Numbered from the stretch's first letter, positions 44,769 to 53,849 are shown. The stretch: DNA of 64,000 bases from CAXBMB01 sp052078155 (GCA_052078155.1 JBQJBP010000005.1:1-64000); one strand, 5' to 3'. Notes: generated by a model not told the origin, from the sequence alone. Translations and numbers: made by a program.

Positions 44769-45308
44769 GTGGGTAACAATTCAGATCAACAGCGTTTTGA
44801 CACCAGCCATTTCAGCTTGCCGGAACGCCGCTGGGAAACCTGGCCGGAGACTTTGGCAGAGCCACTGCAGACCTTTTGGGACTACTGCAACGCCATCAGA
44901 GACCCTCAAAGCGGCGAACTCCACCGATCAGCCTTTGACCCACAGGCCATCGCGCCCCTGCTGTGCAATGTGCAGATCATTGAGGCCTTACCCAAACCCA
45001 CAGGTGAGTATCGATATCGCTGGCGCTTGTCCGGAACTGAATTCAGAAAGTACTACGGTCATGATCTGACGGGTTGCTTTATGGATGAGTTTTATCCGGC
45101 TGATGTGCTGCGGGAAATCAACCGGGCATACGGGAACGTAATCGCCAACGGGGAGCCCCATTTCCTTCGTTCACGGGACGCCAAGATGGCAGAACGGGAA
45201 CTCTACTCCTACGACCGGATTGTTTTGCCCTTTCTGATGCCAGACGGGCCGCCGCAACTGATCGGCTACTGGCATTGGTATCCGAATACCCCAATCGATC
45301 CCTGCTGA
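44769..45308 (+). CDS. PAS_5-type protein, paralogue 2
   Basis: 179 residues from GTG at 44769. LAEPLQTFWDYCNAIRD, FDPQAIAPLLCNVQIIEALP, YRYRWRLSGTEFRKYYGHDLTGCFMDEFYP, YSYDRIVLPFLMPDG and IGYWHWYP align with the other two paralogues. No output domain. It is followed after 172 bases by paralogue 3 on the same strand, suggesting tandem duplication. Confidence 0.7.
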   Translation: MGNNSDQQRFDTSHFSLPERRWETWPETLAEPLQTFWDYCNAIRDPQSGELHRSAFDPQAIAPLLCNVQIIEALPKPTGEYRYRWRLSGTEFRKYYGHDLTGCFMDEFYPADVLREINRAYGNVIANGEPHFLRSRDAKMAERELYSYDRIVLPFLMPDGPPQLIGYWHWYPNTPIDPC

Positions 45309-45480
45309 TCGCGATCTTTCAGCACATCCCGTGATTGGTGACAAAAAGCCACTGTTTTCTCGCGCGTTGTTTGCTCATACTTATGGCAAGAACAACCAAA
45401 CGACGGGCAGAGCTCTTTCAGTCCAAGGCAAAAACGGCTGAGCTTAATCCCGGCGAAACCACCAGGGTACAGTCACCAGC

Positions 45481-46056
45481 GTGTCCACCGACAATTCACT
45501 CCCGCCCCTGGGACGGAACTTTCTTTATCACAGCCAGGCCTGGGGGGAACCCTGGCCTTTTGAGCTGCCTGAACGCCTGCAGGCCTTCATGACCTACTAT
45601 GGAAGTTTGCGCGGAGCGGATGAAACGGCGGTGCCCCGCCATCGCTTTGACCCGCTGGCAGTCCCGGACCTGCTGCCCTACCTGCAAATCCTGGAAGCAG
45701 TTCCGCAGGAAGACGGCGGTCGCCGCTATCTCTTTCGCCTGCAGGGCACGGCCTATGCTGCCTACTATGGTTTCGACGCCACCAACCGCTGTCTGGATGA
45801 GTTCTATCCGCCCTGGGATTTGGAAGCCGTTGAGCAACGGTATGACCTGCAACTGGCCGAGCACAGCATCACCTACCTGAAAGGCCCGCAAGTCCTTTCC
45901 GGCAAGGAGTTCTATCTCTTTGAGAGAATTATGGTGCCCTTTGTGACTGATGAAGGCAGGCAGCAGCTCATGGGCTGCTGGTGCTGGCATGATAAGCAGA
46001 TCCTCAGCGGGGTCCCTGCTCCTTCTGAGGATCTCTCCCCTGCTGAAGATCTCTAG
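45481..46056 (+). CDS. PAS_5-type protein, paralogue 3
   Basis: 191 residues from GTG at 45481. LPERLQAFMTYYGSLRGAD, FDPLAVPDLLPYLQILEAVP, YRFRLQGT-like LFRLQGTAYAAYYGFDATNRCLDEFYP, YLFERIMVPFVTDEG and GCWCWHD correspond to the other paralogues. The C-terminal tail ends in a duplicated PSEDLSPAEDL. The stop codon TAG is the beginning of a dispersed repeat, so that tail was probably fixed by the insertion. Confidence 0.7.
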   Translation: MSTDNSLPPLGRNFLYHSQAWGEPWPFELPERLQAFMTYYGSLRGADETAVPRHRFDPLAVPDLLPYLQILEAVPQEDGGRRYLFRLQGTAYAAYYGFDATNRCLDEFYPPWDLEAVEQRYDLQLAEHSITYLKGPQVLSGKEFYLFERIMVPFVTDEGRQQLMGCWCWHDKQILSGVPAPSEDLSPAEDL

Positions 46057-46187
46057 AGTGAAATCGGTTTAAGTGAACTCACGACGTGAGAACACTTGAA
46101 GCGTGAAACTCTTTTCAGTGATTTACAGGATGAGTCACGGTTTAGGTACAAGCGCAAAGCGCTCCTAACCAAACCGATCATGCTCTG
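46054..46187 (+). repeat. Dispersed repeat, subfamily A, overlapping a stop codon
   Basis: TAGAGTGAAATCGGTTTAAG to CCGATCATGCTCTGG. Its first three bases are the stop codon of the preceding PAS_5 gene. The hairpin AAGCGCAAAGCGCTC is nearly intact. Confidence 0.9.
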
Positions 46188-46275
46188 GCAGCAGCGGAGA
46201 AAGCCCGGTTTATCCTCCAGGCAGTTACAGGCGGCAGACTGGCTCAGAGCGACAGCACTTTCCGTCGATCACATT

Positions 46276-47835
46276 CTAGCTGGCAGCAGCCAGGTCCCGC
46301 AGTTTGGCTTTCTGGATCTTGCCGGTTGAACTGGCGGGCAGCTCAGCCAAAATCTCAATGGACTTGGGGCGTTTGTAGGCAGCCACACGCTCCCCGACCC
46401 AGGCCATCAGATCTTCTTCACTGACCTCCAGGCCCGGTGCCAGCTGCACGTAGGCCATGACTTCTTCATTGCCCGAGACCTTACGGCCCACTACCCCGGC
46501 CAGCGTCACCGCCGGATGGGCCGCCAGCACACCTTCCACTTCTTCCGGATAAACGTTGAAGCCGGAGCGAATGATGATCTCCTTGCTGCGCCCCACCAGT
46601 TCCAGGTTCTCATCGGCATCAAACCGCGCCATGTCGCCGGTGTTGTACCAGCCTTCCGGGTCGAGCACTTCGGCCGTTTTTTCAGCTGCCCGGTAGTACC
46701 CCTTCATGACATTTGGCCCACGCAGCCAAAGCTCGCCTGCTGTTTCCTTCTCGCCGATCAGATTGCCCTGACTGTCCAGAAGCTTGGCTTCCAGACCGGG
46801 CAGCAGAGGGCCGGTGGAGGTCCCGGTGGTCGGGCTTTCCGGACGGGTCTGGCTGACAGTCGGGGTCATCTCGGTCAGGCCATAGCCGTTGTTGAGTGTC
46901 AGGCCGAAGGCCGCCTCAACCCGCTGCTTCAGGTCCAGATCCAGCGGTGCGCCACCGGCTGAAAGGTAGCGCAGGGCCGTGTTCTTCAGGTCCAGCTTTT
47001 CCCGCTCTGCCAGCTCCAGCAGTTTGGCGTACATGGCCGGCACGCCCTGGAACACCGTGATTTCCCCGGCCATCATGGAGGCCAGCAGGCTCTTGGGATC
47101 AAACCGTGGAGTCATCCAAAGGCAGGCCCCGGCCGTCAGGCACCCCAGGCACATGGAAACCAGACCGAAGACATGCGCCACCGGCAAAACACCGAACACT
47201 TTGTCATCCGTGCGGAAGCCACGATAACGGCCAGAAACCAGCGAGACGAAGTTCATACCCCGGTGAGTCAGCATGACCCCTTTGGGCGCGCCAGTGGTGC
47301 CGGAGGTGTAGATCATCCCGCCCACCTGGCTGTTGTCCTCGGCCACCGGCTCCGGCCCTGCCACATTCGGCTGCTTCAGAAGTTTCATGCCCTCAATGCC
47401 AGCCATGACAAAATCACTGGCCGAAAAATGACGGGCATGGGCCTCAGCTTCAGCTGAAATGCTGGCGGTAAAGAAAATGCCTTTGGGCTGGCAGTGATCG
47501 GCAATCACCTCCACTTCCCGTGTCGACAGGCGGGCATTGATGATCACCGGCCAGACATCCAGCCGGGAAGACGCCAGAAGCAAGACCGCCACCGACAAGG
47601 CGTTTTCCGCCACCACCAGCAACCGGTCCCCAGGCACAAACCCCTCATCAGTCAAGCGGCCTTCCATGGCCGCAACCAGGGTGGCCAGGTCCTTGTAGCT
47701 CCAGACCTGGTCCCCCTGGCGAATGGCCGGGGCATCCGGGCTGCGCTCGGCCCACTGCAAAGGCATATCAGACAAACGACGCGGAATCTCTACATCCACC
47801 GGGCCCGTTGACCAAATGCCTGCCTCAACTGTCAT
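46276..47835 (-). CDS. AMP-forming acyl-CoA synthetase/ligase
   Basis: 519 residues from ATG at 47835. The P-loop YTSGTTGAPKGV, NNGYGLTEMTP, WYNTGDMARFD, GRSKEIIIRSGFNVYPEEVE and the final adenylation lysine in STGKIQKAKLRDL define an ANL-family acyl-CoA ligase. It activates a carboxylic acid to its CoA ester through an acyl-AMP; chain specificity is unknown. A palindrome identical in core to that before the nitroreductase gene lies about 290 bases upstream. No beta-oxidation gene is adjacent. Confidence 0.9.
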   Translation of the reverse strand: MTVEAGIWSTGPVDVEIPRRLSDMPLQWAERSPDAPAIRQGDQVWSYKDLATLVAAMEGRLTDEGFVPGDRLLVVAENALSVAVLLLASSRLDVWPVIINARLSTREVEVIADHCQPKGIFFTASISAEAEAHARHFSASDFVMAGIEGMKLLKQPNVAGPEPVAEDNSQVGGMIYTSGTTGAPKGVMLTHRGMNFVSLVSGRYRGFRTDDKVFGVLPVAHVFGLVSMCLGCLTAGACLWMTPRFDPKSLLASMMAGEITVFQGVPAMYAKLLELAEREKLDLKNTALRYLSAGGAPLDLDLKQRVEAAFGLTLNNGYGLTEMTPTVSQTRPESPTTGTSTGPLLPGLEAKLLDSQGNLIGEKETAGELWLRGPNVMKGYYRAAEKTAEVLDPEGWYNTGDMARFDADENLELVGRSKEIIIRSGFNVYPEEVEGVLAAHPAVTLAGVVGRKVSGNEEVMAYVQLAPGLEVSEEDLMAWVGERVAAYKRPKSIEILAELPASSTGKIQKAKLRDLAAAS

Positions 47836-48125
47836 ACCGACAACACTCCCTAGCGCGATACCAACACCGGCTCTGCCCCCAAAGCAGGACAAAGCTCACA
47901 AAACCAGCCCAGCATAATGCAGTTCCCCTGGGACGGTACCCAGCAATGAAAAACAGAGGCTGTTCCAACATATCACTATTCATTCCACATAGCAGAACAT
48001 ATGTCGGAACAATCGGCAGAACATCCGGCAAGCCCTCTGCCTAACCCCACTCTGCATTCCCAGGCGCAAGTCTTAGCCGGGCAGCCCCCTTGTTTCTCCC
48101 TGGGCTTTGCCTCACGTTAGCGCCA

Positions 48126-48142
48126 GCCAAACGTTGTTTGGC
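48126..48142. promoter_or_regulatory. Second CCAAAC palindrome, upstream of the acyl-CoA synthetase gene
   Basis: GCCAAAC-GTT-GTTTGGC, a perfect 7-bp inverted repeat with a 3-base spacer, matching the 21570-21586 site in 14 of 17 positions. It lies two bases left of a dispersed repeat copy, in the gap between the divergent acyl-CoA synthetase and EamA genes. The rest of this 585-base gap holds no gene. Confidence 0.45.
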
Positions 48143-48144
48143 CA

Positions 48145-48279
48145 CTGGAGTCAGATCGGCTTAAGTGAACTCACTCGGTGACAAAACTCAAAGCGTGAAA
48201 CTCTTTTCAACAAGATAGAGGATGAGTCACGGTTTGGTTTCAGGCGCACAGCGCTTCCACCTAAACCGTTCATGCTCTA
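48145..48279 (+). repeat. Dispersed repeat, subfamily A
   Basis: CTGGAGTCAGATCGGCTTAAG to CCGTTCATGCTCTAA. More diverged in the middle (CAACAAGATAGAGG). It lies 142 bases upstream of the EamA gene, hence in a promoter-containing region. Confidence 0.85.
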
Positions 48280-48420
48280 AGACAGCCTGGCACTCTGACA
48301 GGGGTTCAGTTTCCGCCCCGCCTTTGTCGCCTTCCTTTCTGTCGCCACAGTACCCCGGCGGGTGTCACGACCTGCGGTTTTTGAAAAGCCCCGACTTGGA
48401 GCCCGACTTGGACTCAGTGC

Positions 48421-49341
48421 ATGAGTGATTTTCACCCCAAACCCTGGTTGGGCATCATCGCCGCCACAATGGTTGTGGCCATCTGGTCGGGCTGGATCGT
48501 TGCCAGTCGCGCAGGGGCCCAGTCGCCTCTGACGGTCTATGACATCACCGCCATCCGCTATGGCATTTCCAGCCTGATCGCCATCCCGCTGGTGCTGTAC
48601 TTCAAACCCTGGCGGGGCCTGACCTTCAAACGCATGGCCCTTTTGTCTCTGGCTGCCGGCTGGCCCTATGCGCTGGCGTCTTACGGGGGCTTCAACTATG
48701 CCCCGGCGGCCCACGGCGGGGTCTATATGAATGGTGCACTTCCGGCACTGGCCCTGCTGTTTTCCTGGATCTGGCTGAAAGAAAAACCCCGCAAGCTACA
48801 GATCATCGGGGCCATTCTGATCATCATCGGCGCAGGAATTTTCGCAAATGATTTTGGCGGCCTGGCCGTTGAAGGAGCCTGGCTGGGAGACCTGCTGTTC
48901 ATTGCCTCAGCGCTCTCCTTCACCTGCTACATGGTGCTGACAAGGTTGTGGGCCATTACGCTGCCTCAGGTTCTGCTCTGCGTGGCAACCCTCAACAGCC
49001 TGACTTACGTGCCGGTCTGGTGGGCCTTTCTGCCCAGCAACTTTGCTGACGCCAGTCAGGATCAGATCCTGCTGCAGGTGATCTATCAGGGGCTGGTTCC
49101 CAATCTGGTCGGCATGATGCTGGTGGCCGTGGCCGCCCGCCACGCAGGCCCAGCCATCACCGCGACCCTGATGGCGGCTGTTCCGGCCACAGGCACCCTG
49201 CTGTCCATCATTTTCCTGGGAGAGATCCCCGGTGATATCGCCTGGCTGGGCATCGCGGTGCTGACCGGTGGCATCCTGATGACCACCCTGAAGTTCAAAG
49301 GCAAAAGCAAAACCGCAGAGGCACCTGTAAAACAGGCCTGA
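48421..49341 (+). CDS. EamA/DMT-family membrane transporter
   Basis: 306 residues with about ten membrane helices: WLGIIAATMVVAIWSGWIVA at the start, a first EamA half ending LPALALLFSWIWLKEKPRKLQIIGAILIIIGAGIF in parts, and a second ending VPATGTLLSIIFLGEIPGDIAWLGI. It has a charged C-terminal tail. Related only distantly to the transporter at 20536. Substrate unknown. Confidence 0.9.
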   Translation: MSDFHPKPWLGIIAATMVVAIWSGWIVASRAGAQSPLTVYDITAIRYGISSLIAIPLVLYFKPWRGLTFKRMALLSLAAGWPYALASYGGFNYAPAAHGGVYMNGALPALALLFSWIWLKEKPRKLQIIGAILIIIGAGIFANDFGGLAVEGAWLGDLLFIASALSFTCYMVLTRLWAITLPQVLLCVATLNSLTYVPVWWAFLPSNFADASQDQILLQVIYQGLVPNLVGMMLVAVAARHAGPAITATLMAAVPATGTLLSIIFLGEIPGDIAWLGIAVLTGGILMTTLKFKGKSKTAEAPVKQA

Positions 49342-49387
49342 AGCCCTCAGAAGCTCTGACAAAAACAAACCCGGCAGACTGTTGTCG

Positions 49388-49520
49388 AGAGCATGATCGG
49401 TTTAGTTAGAAGCGCTTTGCGCTTGGAACCAAACCGTGAAACATCCTCTACACGTTGAAAAGAGTTTCACGCTTCAAGTGTTATCACGTAGTGATCCCAC
49501 TTAAACCGATTTGGCTCTAG
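49388..49520 (-). repeat. Dispersed repeat, subfamily A, reverse orientation
   Basis: AGAGCATGATCGGTTTAG to ACCGATTTGGCTCTAG, with hairpin AAGCGCTTTGCGCTT perfect. It lies between the convergent EamA and MttB genes and is followed by a solitary right end at 49566. Confidence 0.92.
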
Positions 49521-49565
49521 CCGGGCTTTCTTTTACCGGTTCATTCCAATCACACTGGGTGCGGC

Positions 49566-49584
49566 TGAACCCGACCATGCTCTA
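49566..49584 (+). repeat. Solitary right end of a subfamily A repeat
   Basis: GAACCCGACCATGCTCTAG matches the right end of a plus-oriented A copy with no left part nearby. Its CTAG gives the stop codon (TAG on the minus strand) of the mttB-like gene. Confidence 0.55.
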
Positions 49585-51126
49585 GAGAGGCGGGGCACCC
49601 CCTTCGGCCTTGCGGCGGGCAACGAAATCAGCCAGCTCGTCCTTTGTTCCCTCATCCATGGGCGGGGCTTCAAAGTCCTGCAGCAGCTTTTTCCAGATGC
49701 CATTGGCCCGCTGGGTGGCATCCACGCTGCCGTTGTCCCGGTAGTTCTCGAAGTTCTGCCAGTCGGACAGCAGCGGCGAGTAGAAGCCCTGCTCATAGCG
49801 GGCGATGGTGTGGGGTGAGGCAAAGAAGTGCATGCCCGGTCCCACCTCACCAATGGCGTCCACAGCCATCTCTTCATCATCCACGGCCAGCGGCTGCATA
49901 AGCTGTGTCATCATCTGCAGCATTTCCGCATCAATGATGAATTTCTCGTAGGAAGCCGACAGGCCCCCTTCCAGCCAGCCCAACCCATGCATCATAAAGT
50001 TCACCCGCCCCAGCAGACAGGCCCAGATCGACATCTGCGATTCATAGGTGGCCTGGGCATCCGCAGCATTTGAGGCATTGGCGTTGGAGGCACGCAGCGG
50101 CACCTTGTTTCGGCGCGCCAGCTGGCCTGAGGCAATGGTCGCTTTGACATACTCCGGCGTGCCGAAAGCAGGCGATCCGCTCTTCATATCCACGTTGGAG
50201 GTGAAGGAACCATAGACCACCGGACAGCCCGGATTGACGGACTGGGCAAAGGCAATGCCGGCCAGCGCCTCAGCATTCTGCTGGGTCAGGGCGCCTGCCA
50301 GGGTGATGGGGGCCATGGCCCCGGCCAGGGTAAAGGGCGTAAAGACAACCGGCTGATTGGCCCGCGCCATGGCAATGGTCCCTTCCAGCATGGGACTGTC
50401 GTAGATCAGCGGTGAGTTGGCGTTGACAATGGTAAAGACGGAGGGCTCAGCCAGCAGCCTCTCCCGATCAATGCCCCGTGAAATACGGGCCAGTTCGATG
50501 GCATCTTCCATCCGCTCCCGCCCGAGCGCATAGCCATAGATGCCTTTGTCACTGAGTGTCGCCATGGCCTCGATGGCGTCCAGATGGCGAACCCGCGGAT
50601 CAATGTCCACCGGCTCCACCGGATAGCCACCAAAGGTGTGGCAGACGTTCACCGCCTGTCCCAGTTTGATCAGATTGCAGTAATGCTCAAACGTGCCGGT
50701 CTGACGGCCGACATCCAGATTGGTCGCATGGGGGGCGGAGGCGACAGAGCCAATGACCAGCCCGTCCCCGCCGAACTGCATCTGGCGGTCTGGATTGCGG
50801 GTATGGAACTGAAAAGTCTCCGGTGCCAGCGCCACCTTTTCTTCCACAAAGTCCGGATCGAAGCGCACCCGCACGCCATCATCTGCCACCCGCACCCCAC
50901 GCTCCTGACGCAGGATCTCAACGGCTTCCGGCAACAGGAAGTTCATGCCCGTATCGCAGAGCAGTTTCAAAGAGGCCTGCTGGATCGCTTCCACCTGATC
51001 AGCCGACAGCAGTTCTGTCGGTTTAAAGGTATTGCGCAAGGTGCTGGAGGGCAGCTGACGCAGCCCCCCGGACTCCCGTCCCTGTGCCGGTGAGCTGCGC
51101 CGCCGCCGCCGTTCCCGTCCTGCCAT
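49582..51126 (-). CDS. MttB-family (non-pyrrolysine) trimethylamine/glycine-betaine methyltransferase-like protein
   Basis: 514 residues. A basic N-terminus is followed by a TIM-barrel with GVRVADDGVRVRFDPD, LVIGSVASAPHATNLDVGRQTG, FTIVNANSPLIYDSPML, SGSPAFGTPEY and HGLGWLEGGLSASYEKFIIDAEM, as in COG5598 proteins. No internal TAG occurs, so it belongs to the non-pyrrolysine branch, some of which demethylate glycine betaine or other quaternary amines onto a corrinoid protein. No corrinoid protein gene is adjacent. Divergent from a MetR-like regulator 114 bases away, so it is probably under its control. The stop codon comes from a repeat end. Confidence 0.85.
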   Translation of the reverse strand: MAGRERRRRRSSPAQGRESGGLRQLPSSTLRNTFKPTELLSADQVEAIQQASLKLLCDTGMNFLLPEAVEILRQERGVRVADDGVRVRFDPDFVEEKVALAPETFQFHTRNPDRQMQFGGDGLVIGSVASAPHATNLDVGRQTGTFEHYCNLIKLGQAVNVCHTFGGYPVEPVDIDPRVRHLDAIEAMATLSDKGIYGYALGRERMEDAIELARISRGIDRERLLAEPSVFTIVNANSPLIYDSPMLEGTIAMARANQPVVFTPFTLAGAMAPITLAGALTQQNAEALAGIAFAQSVNPGCPVVYGSFTSNVDMKSGSPAFGTPEYVKATIASGQLARRNKVPLRASNANASNAADAQATYESQMSIWACLLGRVNFMMHGLGWLEGGLSASYEKFIIDAEMLQMMTQLMQPLAVDDEEMAVDAIGEVGPGMHFFASPHTIARYEQGFYSPLLSDWQNFENYRDNGSVDATQRANGIWKKLLQDFEAPPMDEGTKDELADFVARRKAEGGAPPL

Positions 51127-51228
51127 GGTCGAATCACCCGATAATCAAACTCAGAAAGCCGCACTTTAAAGCTAGCCCCCAACACAAAGAAAATTCATAA
51201 TTCGCGCAAACTACGTGATCAATTTTCA

Positions 51229-51241
51229 TGAAGTCTGTTCA
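51229..51241. promoter_or_regulatory. MetR-box-like site between mttB-like and lysR genes
   Basis: TGAAGTCTGTTCA fits the MetR box TGAAnnnnnTTCA exactly. It ends on the first base of the LysR gene's start codon and lies about 103 bases upstream of the methyltransferase gene, suitable for autoregulation. Confidence 0.5.
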
Positions 51242-52164
51242 TGTCAAAGCTGGAAATTCGACACCTCAGGGCACTGGTTGCCATCCGGCGCAGCGGCTCC
51301 GTCAGCGACGCCGCCCGCCAGATGGGTCTGACCCAGTCCGCTGTCAGCCATCAGTTGCGGGAGCTGGAGCGGCGCTTTGACCTGCCGTTGTTTGAGCGGA
51401 TCAATCGCAAGCTGCGCCTGACCCCGCAGGGCGACCAGTTGCTGGCCTCTGCCGAAGTGATTCTGGAGGAACTGGATAAGGTGGAGCGGGAACTGACCCC
51501 CCAGCAACAGGATGAAGCCTCTTTGCTGCGCATCGGGGCCTACGCCTACGGCTGTTACCATTGGCTGCCGACCTTCCTGAAAGACCTGAAGGCGGATTTC
51601 CCGCGGCTGGATTTTGAGCTGGCAACAGAGAGCAGGGTACAGCCCCCCCAAAGCCTGCAGGCAGGGGACATAGACCTTGGACTGGCCGCCGGACGCATCA
51701 ATCAGACCGGCATGACTGTGACGCCGCTGTTTGAGGATGACCTCGTGGCGGTCCTGCCCCCCGGTCATCCCCTGTGCGACAAAGATTGGCTGGTTGCCGA
51801 AGACTTCTCAGACGTGCCCTACGTCACCTACTCTGCGGTCACGGAAAAGGGCTTTGAGATGGACCTGCTCTGGCGCCCGGCGGATGTGCATCCCCGCAAG
51901 ACCATTCGTGCCGGGCTGACCGATGCCGTGATCGAGCTGGTAAAGGCCGATTTTGGCATCTCCGTGCTCAGCCGCTGGGCGGTTCGGGACAGCGAAGCCA
52001 AAGGCGAGGTGGTGTGCCGTCCCCTGACCCCTCAGGGGATGACCTTGCCCTGGTGGGCGCTGACGCGAAAATCCGACAGCCGGGAGGCCGTTGTCGCCGC
52101 CCATGTGGCCCAGCTGCTGGCGCTCTGGTGCCGGGAGCATCTCGCCCCGCACTCTAGAGCATGA
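51241..52164 (+). CDS. LysR-family regulator, MetR-like
   Basis: 307 residues. HTH at about 5-64 (LRALVAIRRSGSVSDAARQMGLTQSAVSHQLRELERRF in parts). The effector domain begins LLRIGAYAYGCYHWLPTFLKDL, which parallels the MetR segment with CxxCxxWLxP; MetR senses homocysteine. It ends LAPHSRA, the last codons and TGA stop being formed by a dispersed repeat (TCTAGAGCATGA). Its position opposite the methyltransferase gene and the MetR-type box in between support control of methyl-group metabolism. Confidence 0.87.
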   Translation: MSKLEIRHLRALVAIRRSGSVSDAARQMGLTQSAVSHQLRELERRFDLPLFERINRKLRLTPQGDQLLASAEVILEELDKVERELTPQQQDEASLLRIGAYAYGCYHWLPTFLKDLKADFPRLDFELATESRVQPPQSLQAGDIDLGLAAGRINQTGMTVTPLFEDDLVAVLPPGHPLCDKDWLVAEDFSDVPYVTYSAVTEKGFEMDLLWRPADVHPRKTIRAGLTDAVIELVKADFGISVLSRWAVRDSEAKGEVVCRPLTPQGMTLPWWALTRKSDSREAVVAAHVAQLLALWCREHLAPHSRA

Positions 52165-52293
52165 TCGCTTTAGTTAGAAGCGCTTCGCGCTTGAAACTAA
52201 ACCGTGAATCATCCTCTAAAACACTGATAAGAGGCAAATTTACGCTTCAAGTGTTATCACGTAGTGATTCCACTTAAACCGATTTGACTCTAG
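52154..52293 (-). repeat. Dispersed repeat, subfamily A, reverse orientation, overlapping a coding end
   Basis: CTAGAGCATGATCGCTTTAG to ACCGATTTGACTCTAG. The first eleven bases are coding and stop for the LysR gene. The middle has AAGAGGCAAATTTACGC, a variant shared with the copy at 57259. Confidence 0.92.
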
Positions 52294-52333
52294 TTTGACC
52301 GACAGGACCAGCAAGGGCTGAGCCGCGACCGCC

Positions 52334-53338
52334 CTATCCGCAGCTGGCTACCTGTTGCTGCATTTTGGGGAAGAAGGTCTTTAAAACAGCCAGTGAACGC
52401 TCGCCGGTTGGTTCCTGAATGGGATCCACCAGGGTCAGCTTCCCGTTCTGCCGGTCGGCGATGTGGAAGTTGAAGACAAAGGCATCTTCCGCCCCGATCC
52501 GCAGGTCCCGAATGGCCAGTCCCCGCTCGTCCAGGGCATAGCTGTAGAAACCGTCGGTCTGCCATTCCAGCCGCTGGATGGAGGTATCTGTCTGAAACCC
52601 TTCAGGCGCTGTGGCCAGACGCGGGCTTTGGCGCAGACCAAAGGTTTCGCACTGGCTGAAAGGTGAGGTGTAGCCCTGGTAGTAGGAGCTGTCGTCGATG
52701 GCCAGCACCTGCCAGTAAAAGATGTTAAAGGGCAAGGGCTGGACATGCACCCGCTTACCCGCCAGGGCTGGCAGAGCCTCGGCCTGCGCCCTGACCGTCA
52801 GATGAGCGGCCATGCCCAGGCCCAGATAGATCGTTGAAATGGCCAGTGCCGTGCCCCCCCACCGGAGGGCCTTTTGCGGCTTCTTACGCCACAGCCACAT
52901 GGCCAGTGTCCCAACGATAAGTGGCACGGTGTAGAGCGGATCTATGATGAAAACCGACGGGAAGGCCGCAGGCGAGGCATCGGTAAAGGGCCAATAGAGC
53001 TGGGTGCCATAGGTGGTCAGGCTGTCTAGCAGAGGGTGGGTGATCAGAACCAGCCAGACCGCCAGCCACAGTTCCTTGAAACAGTCTCTTGCCGGTTTGT
53101 AGACCCGTGACATGGCATAGGCGACCACGGGAGCGGCCAGGGTCAGCACAAACAGAGAATGGCTGGCGCCCCGGTGATAGGTCATGTTGTCGAGCATGTT
53201 GCCCATCATCACGAAGGAATCCAGATCCGGCAACGTGCCGGCGATCCCGCCAATCAGAAGTGCAGGCGCTCCCAGCTTCCGGCCCAGCACCACCCCGCCA
53301 ATGGTTGAACCGAGAACAAACTGTGTAACTGAATCCAT
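52334..53338 (-). CDS. YdjM-like inner-membrane metal-dependent hydrolase (DUF457)
   Basis: 334 residues from ATG at 53338. The N-terminus DSVTQFVLGSTIGGVVLGRK, GTLPDLDSFV, YHRGASHSLF and HPLLDSLTTYGTQL contains the conserved Asp/His metal set of this family (PF04307-type). About four membrane helices follow, then a soluble C-terminal domain (FNIFYWQVLAIDDSSYYQGY). E. coli YdjM is an SOS-induced relative; the reaction is unknown. Confidence 0.85.
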   Translation of the reverse strand: MDSVTQFVLGSTIGGVVLGRKLGAPALLIGGIAGTLPDLDSFVMMGNMLDNMTYHRGASHSLFVLTLAAPVVAYAMSRVYKPARDCFKELWLAVWLVLITHPLLDSLTTYGTQLYWPFTDASPAAFPSVFIIDPLYTVPLIVGTLAMWLWRKKPQKALRWGGTALAISTIYLGLGMAAHLTVRAQAEALPALAGKRVHVQPLPFNIFYWQVLAIDDSSYYQGYTSPFSQCETFGLRQSPRLATAPEGFQTDTSIQRLEWQTDGFYSYALDERGLAIRDLRIGAEDAFVFNFHIADRQNGKLTLVDPIQEPTGERSLAVLKTFFPKMQQQVASCG

Positions 53339-53453
53339 TACCGACAAAAGCCCCGCTATAGAAAAACACCAGCAGCAGATATGGGGGCCCTTCCTCCCCC
53401 GTCAAGCGTGCGGGTGGAGAGGCCGCCCTATCTGCTTTGACTTTTGTTCTGCT

Positions 53454-53849
53454 TTAGCTTTCGGGTGCGTCGACCGGGGCGCCGGCTTCAACCCAGGCGG
53501 AAAAACCACCGATGATATCCGCCACCGGCTCCAGCCCCATGTCCTGCGCGGTTTTTGTGGCCAGTGCAGAGCGCCAGCCCGCCGCACAGAAAAAGACATA
53601 GCGCTTGTCCTGGGCAAAGACCTCCCGGTGATAGGGGCTTTCCGGATCAATCCAGAATTCCAGCATGCCCCGGGGCGCATGTACGGCTCCGGGAATCTTC
53701 CCCAGCTTCTTCAGTTCGCGGATATCGCGGATGTCCACCAGCACAACGCCATCATCGTCCAGCAGCGCCTGGGCCTCTGCCACGGTCAGTCGTGTGATTT
53801 CCTGTTCAGCTTCGGCCAACAGTGCTTTGTAACCGCGTTTCATCGCCAT
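53454..53849 (-). CDS. Rhodanese-domain protein
   Basis: 131 residues, single domain. VLVDIRDIRELKKLGKIPGAVHAPRGM, then the active-site loop CAAGWRSA with the catalytic cysteine, then GGFSAWVEAG. It probably transfers sulfane sulfur from thiosulfate or a persulfide carrier. It stands between the membrane hydrolase gene and the Fe-alcohol dehydrogenase gene on the same strand with gaps above 100 bases. Confidence 0.92.
   Translation of the reverse strand: MAMKRGYKALLAEAEQEITRLTVAEAQALLDDDGVVLVDIRDIRELKKLGKIPGAVHAPRGMLEFWIDPESPYHREVFAQDKRYVFFCAAGWRSALATKTAQDMGLEPVADIIGGFSAWVEAGAPVDAPES

Noticed and set aside
49582..51126. Pyrrolysine-containing MttB
   Set aside because: The frame has no internal TAG, so no pyrrolysine codon is needed; it is the non-pyrrolysine branch.
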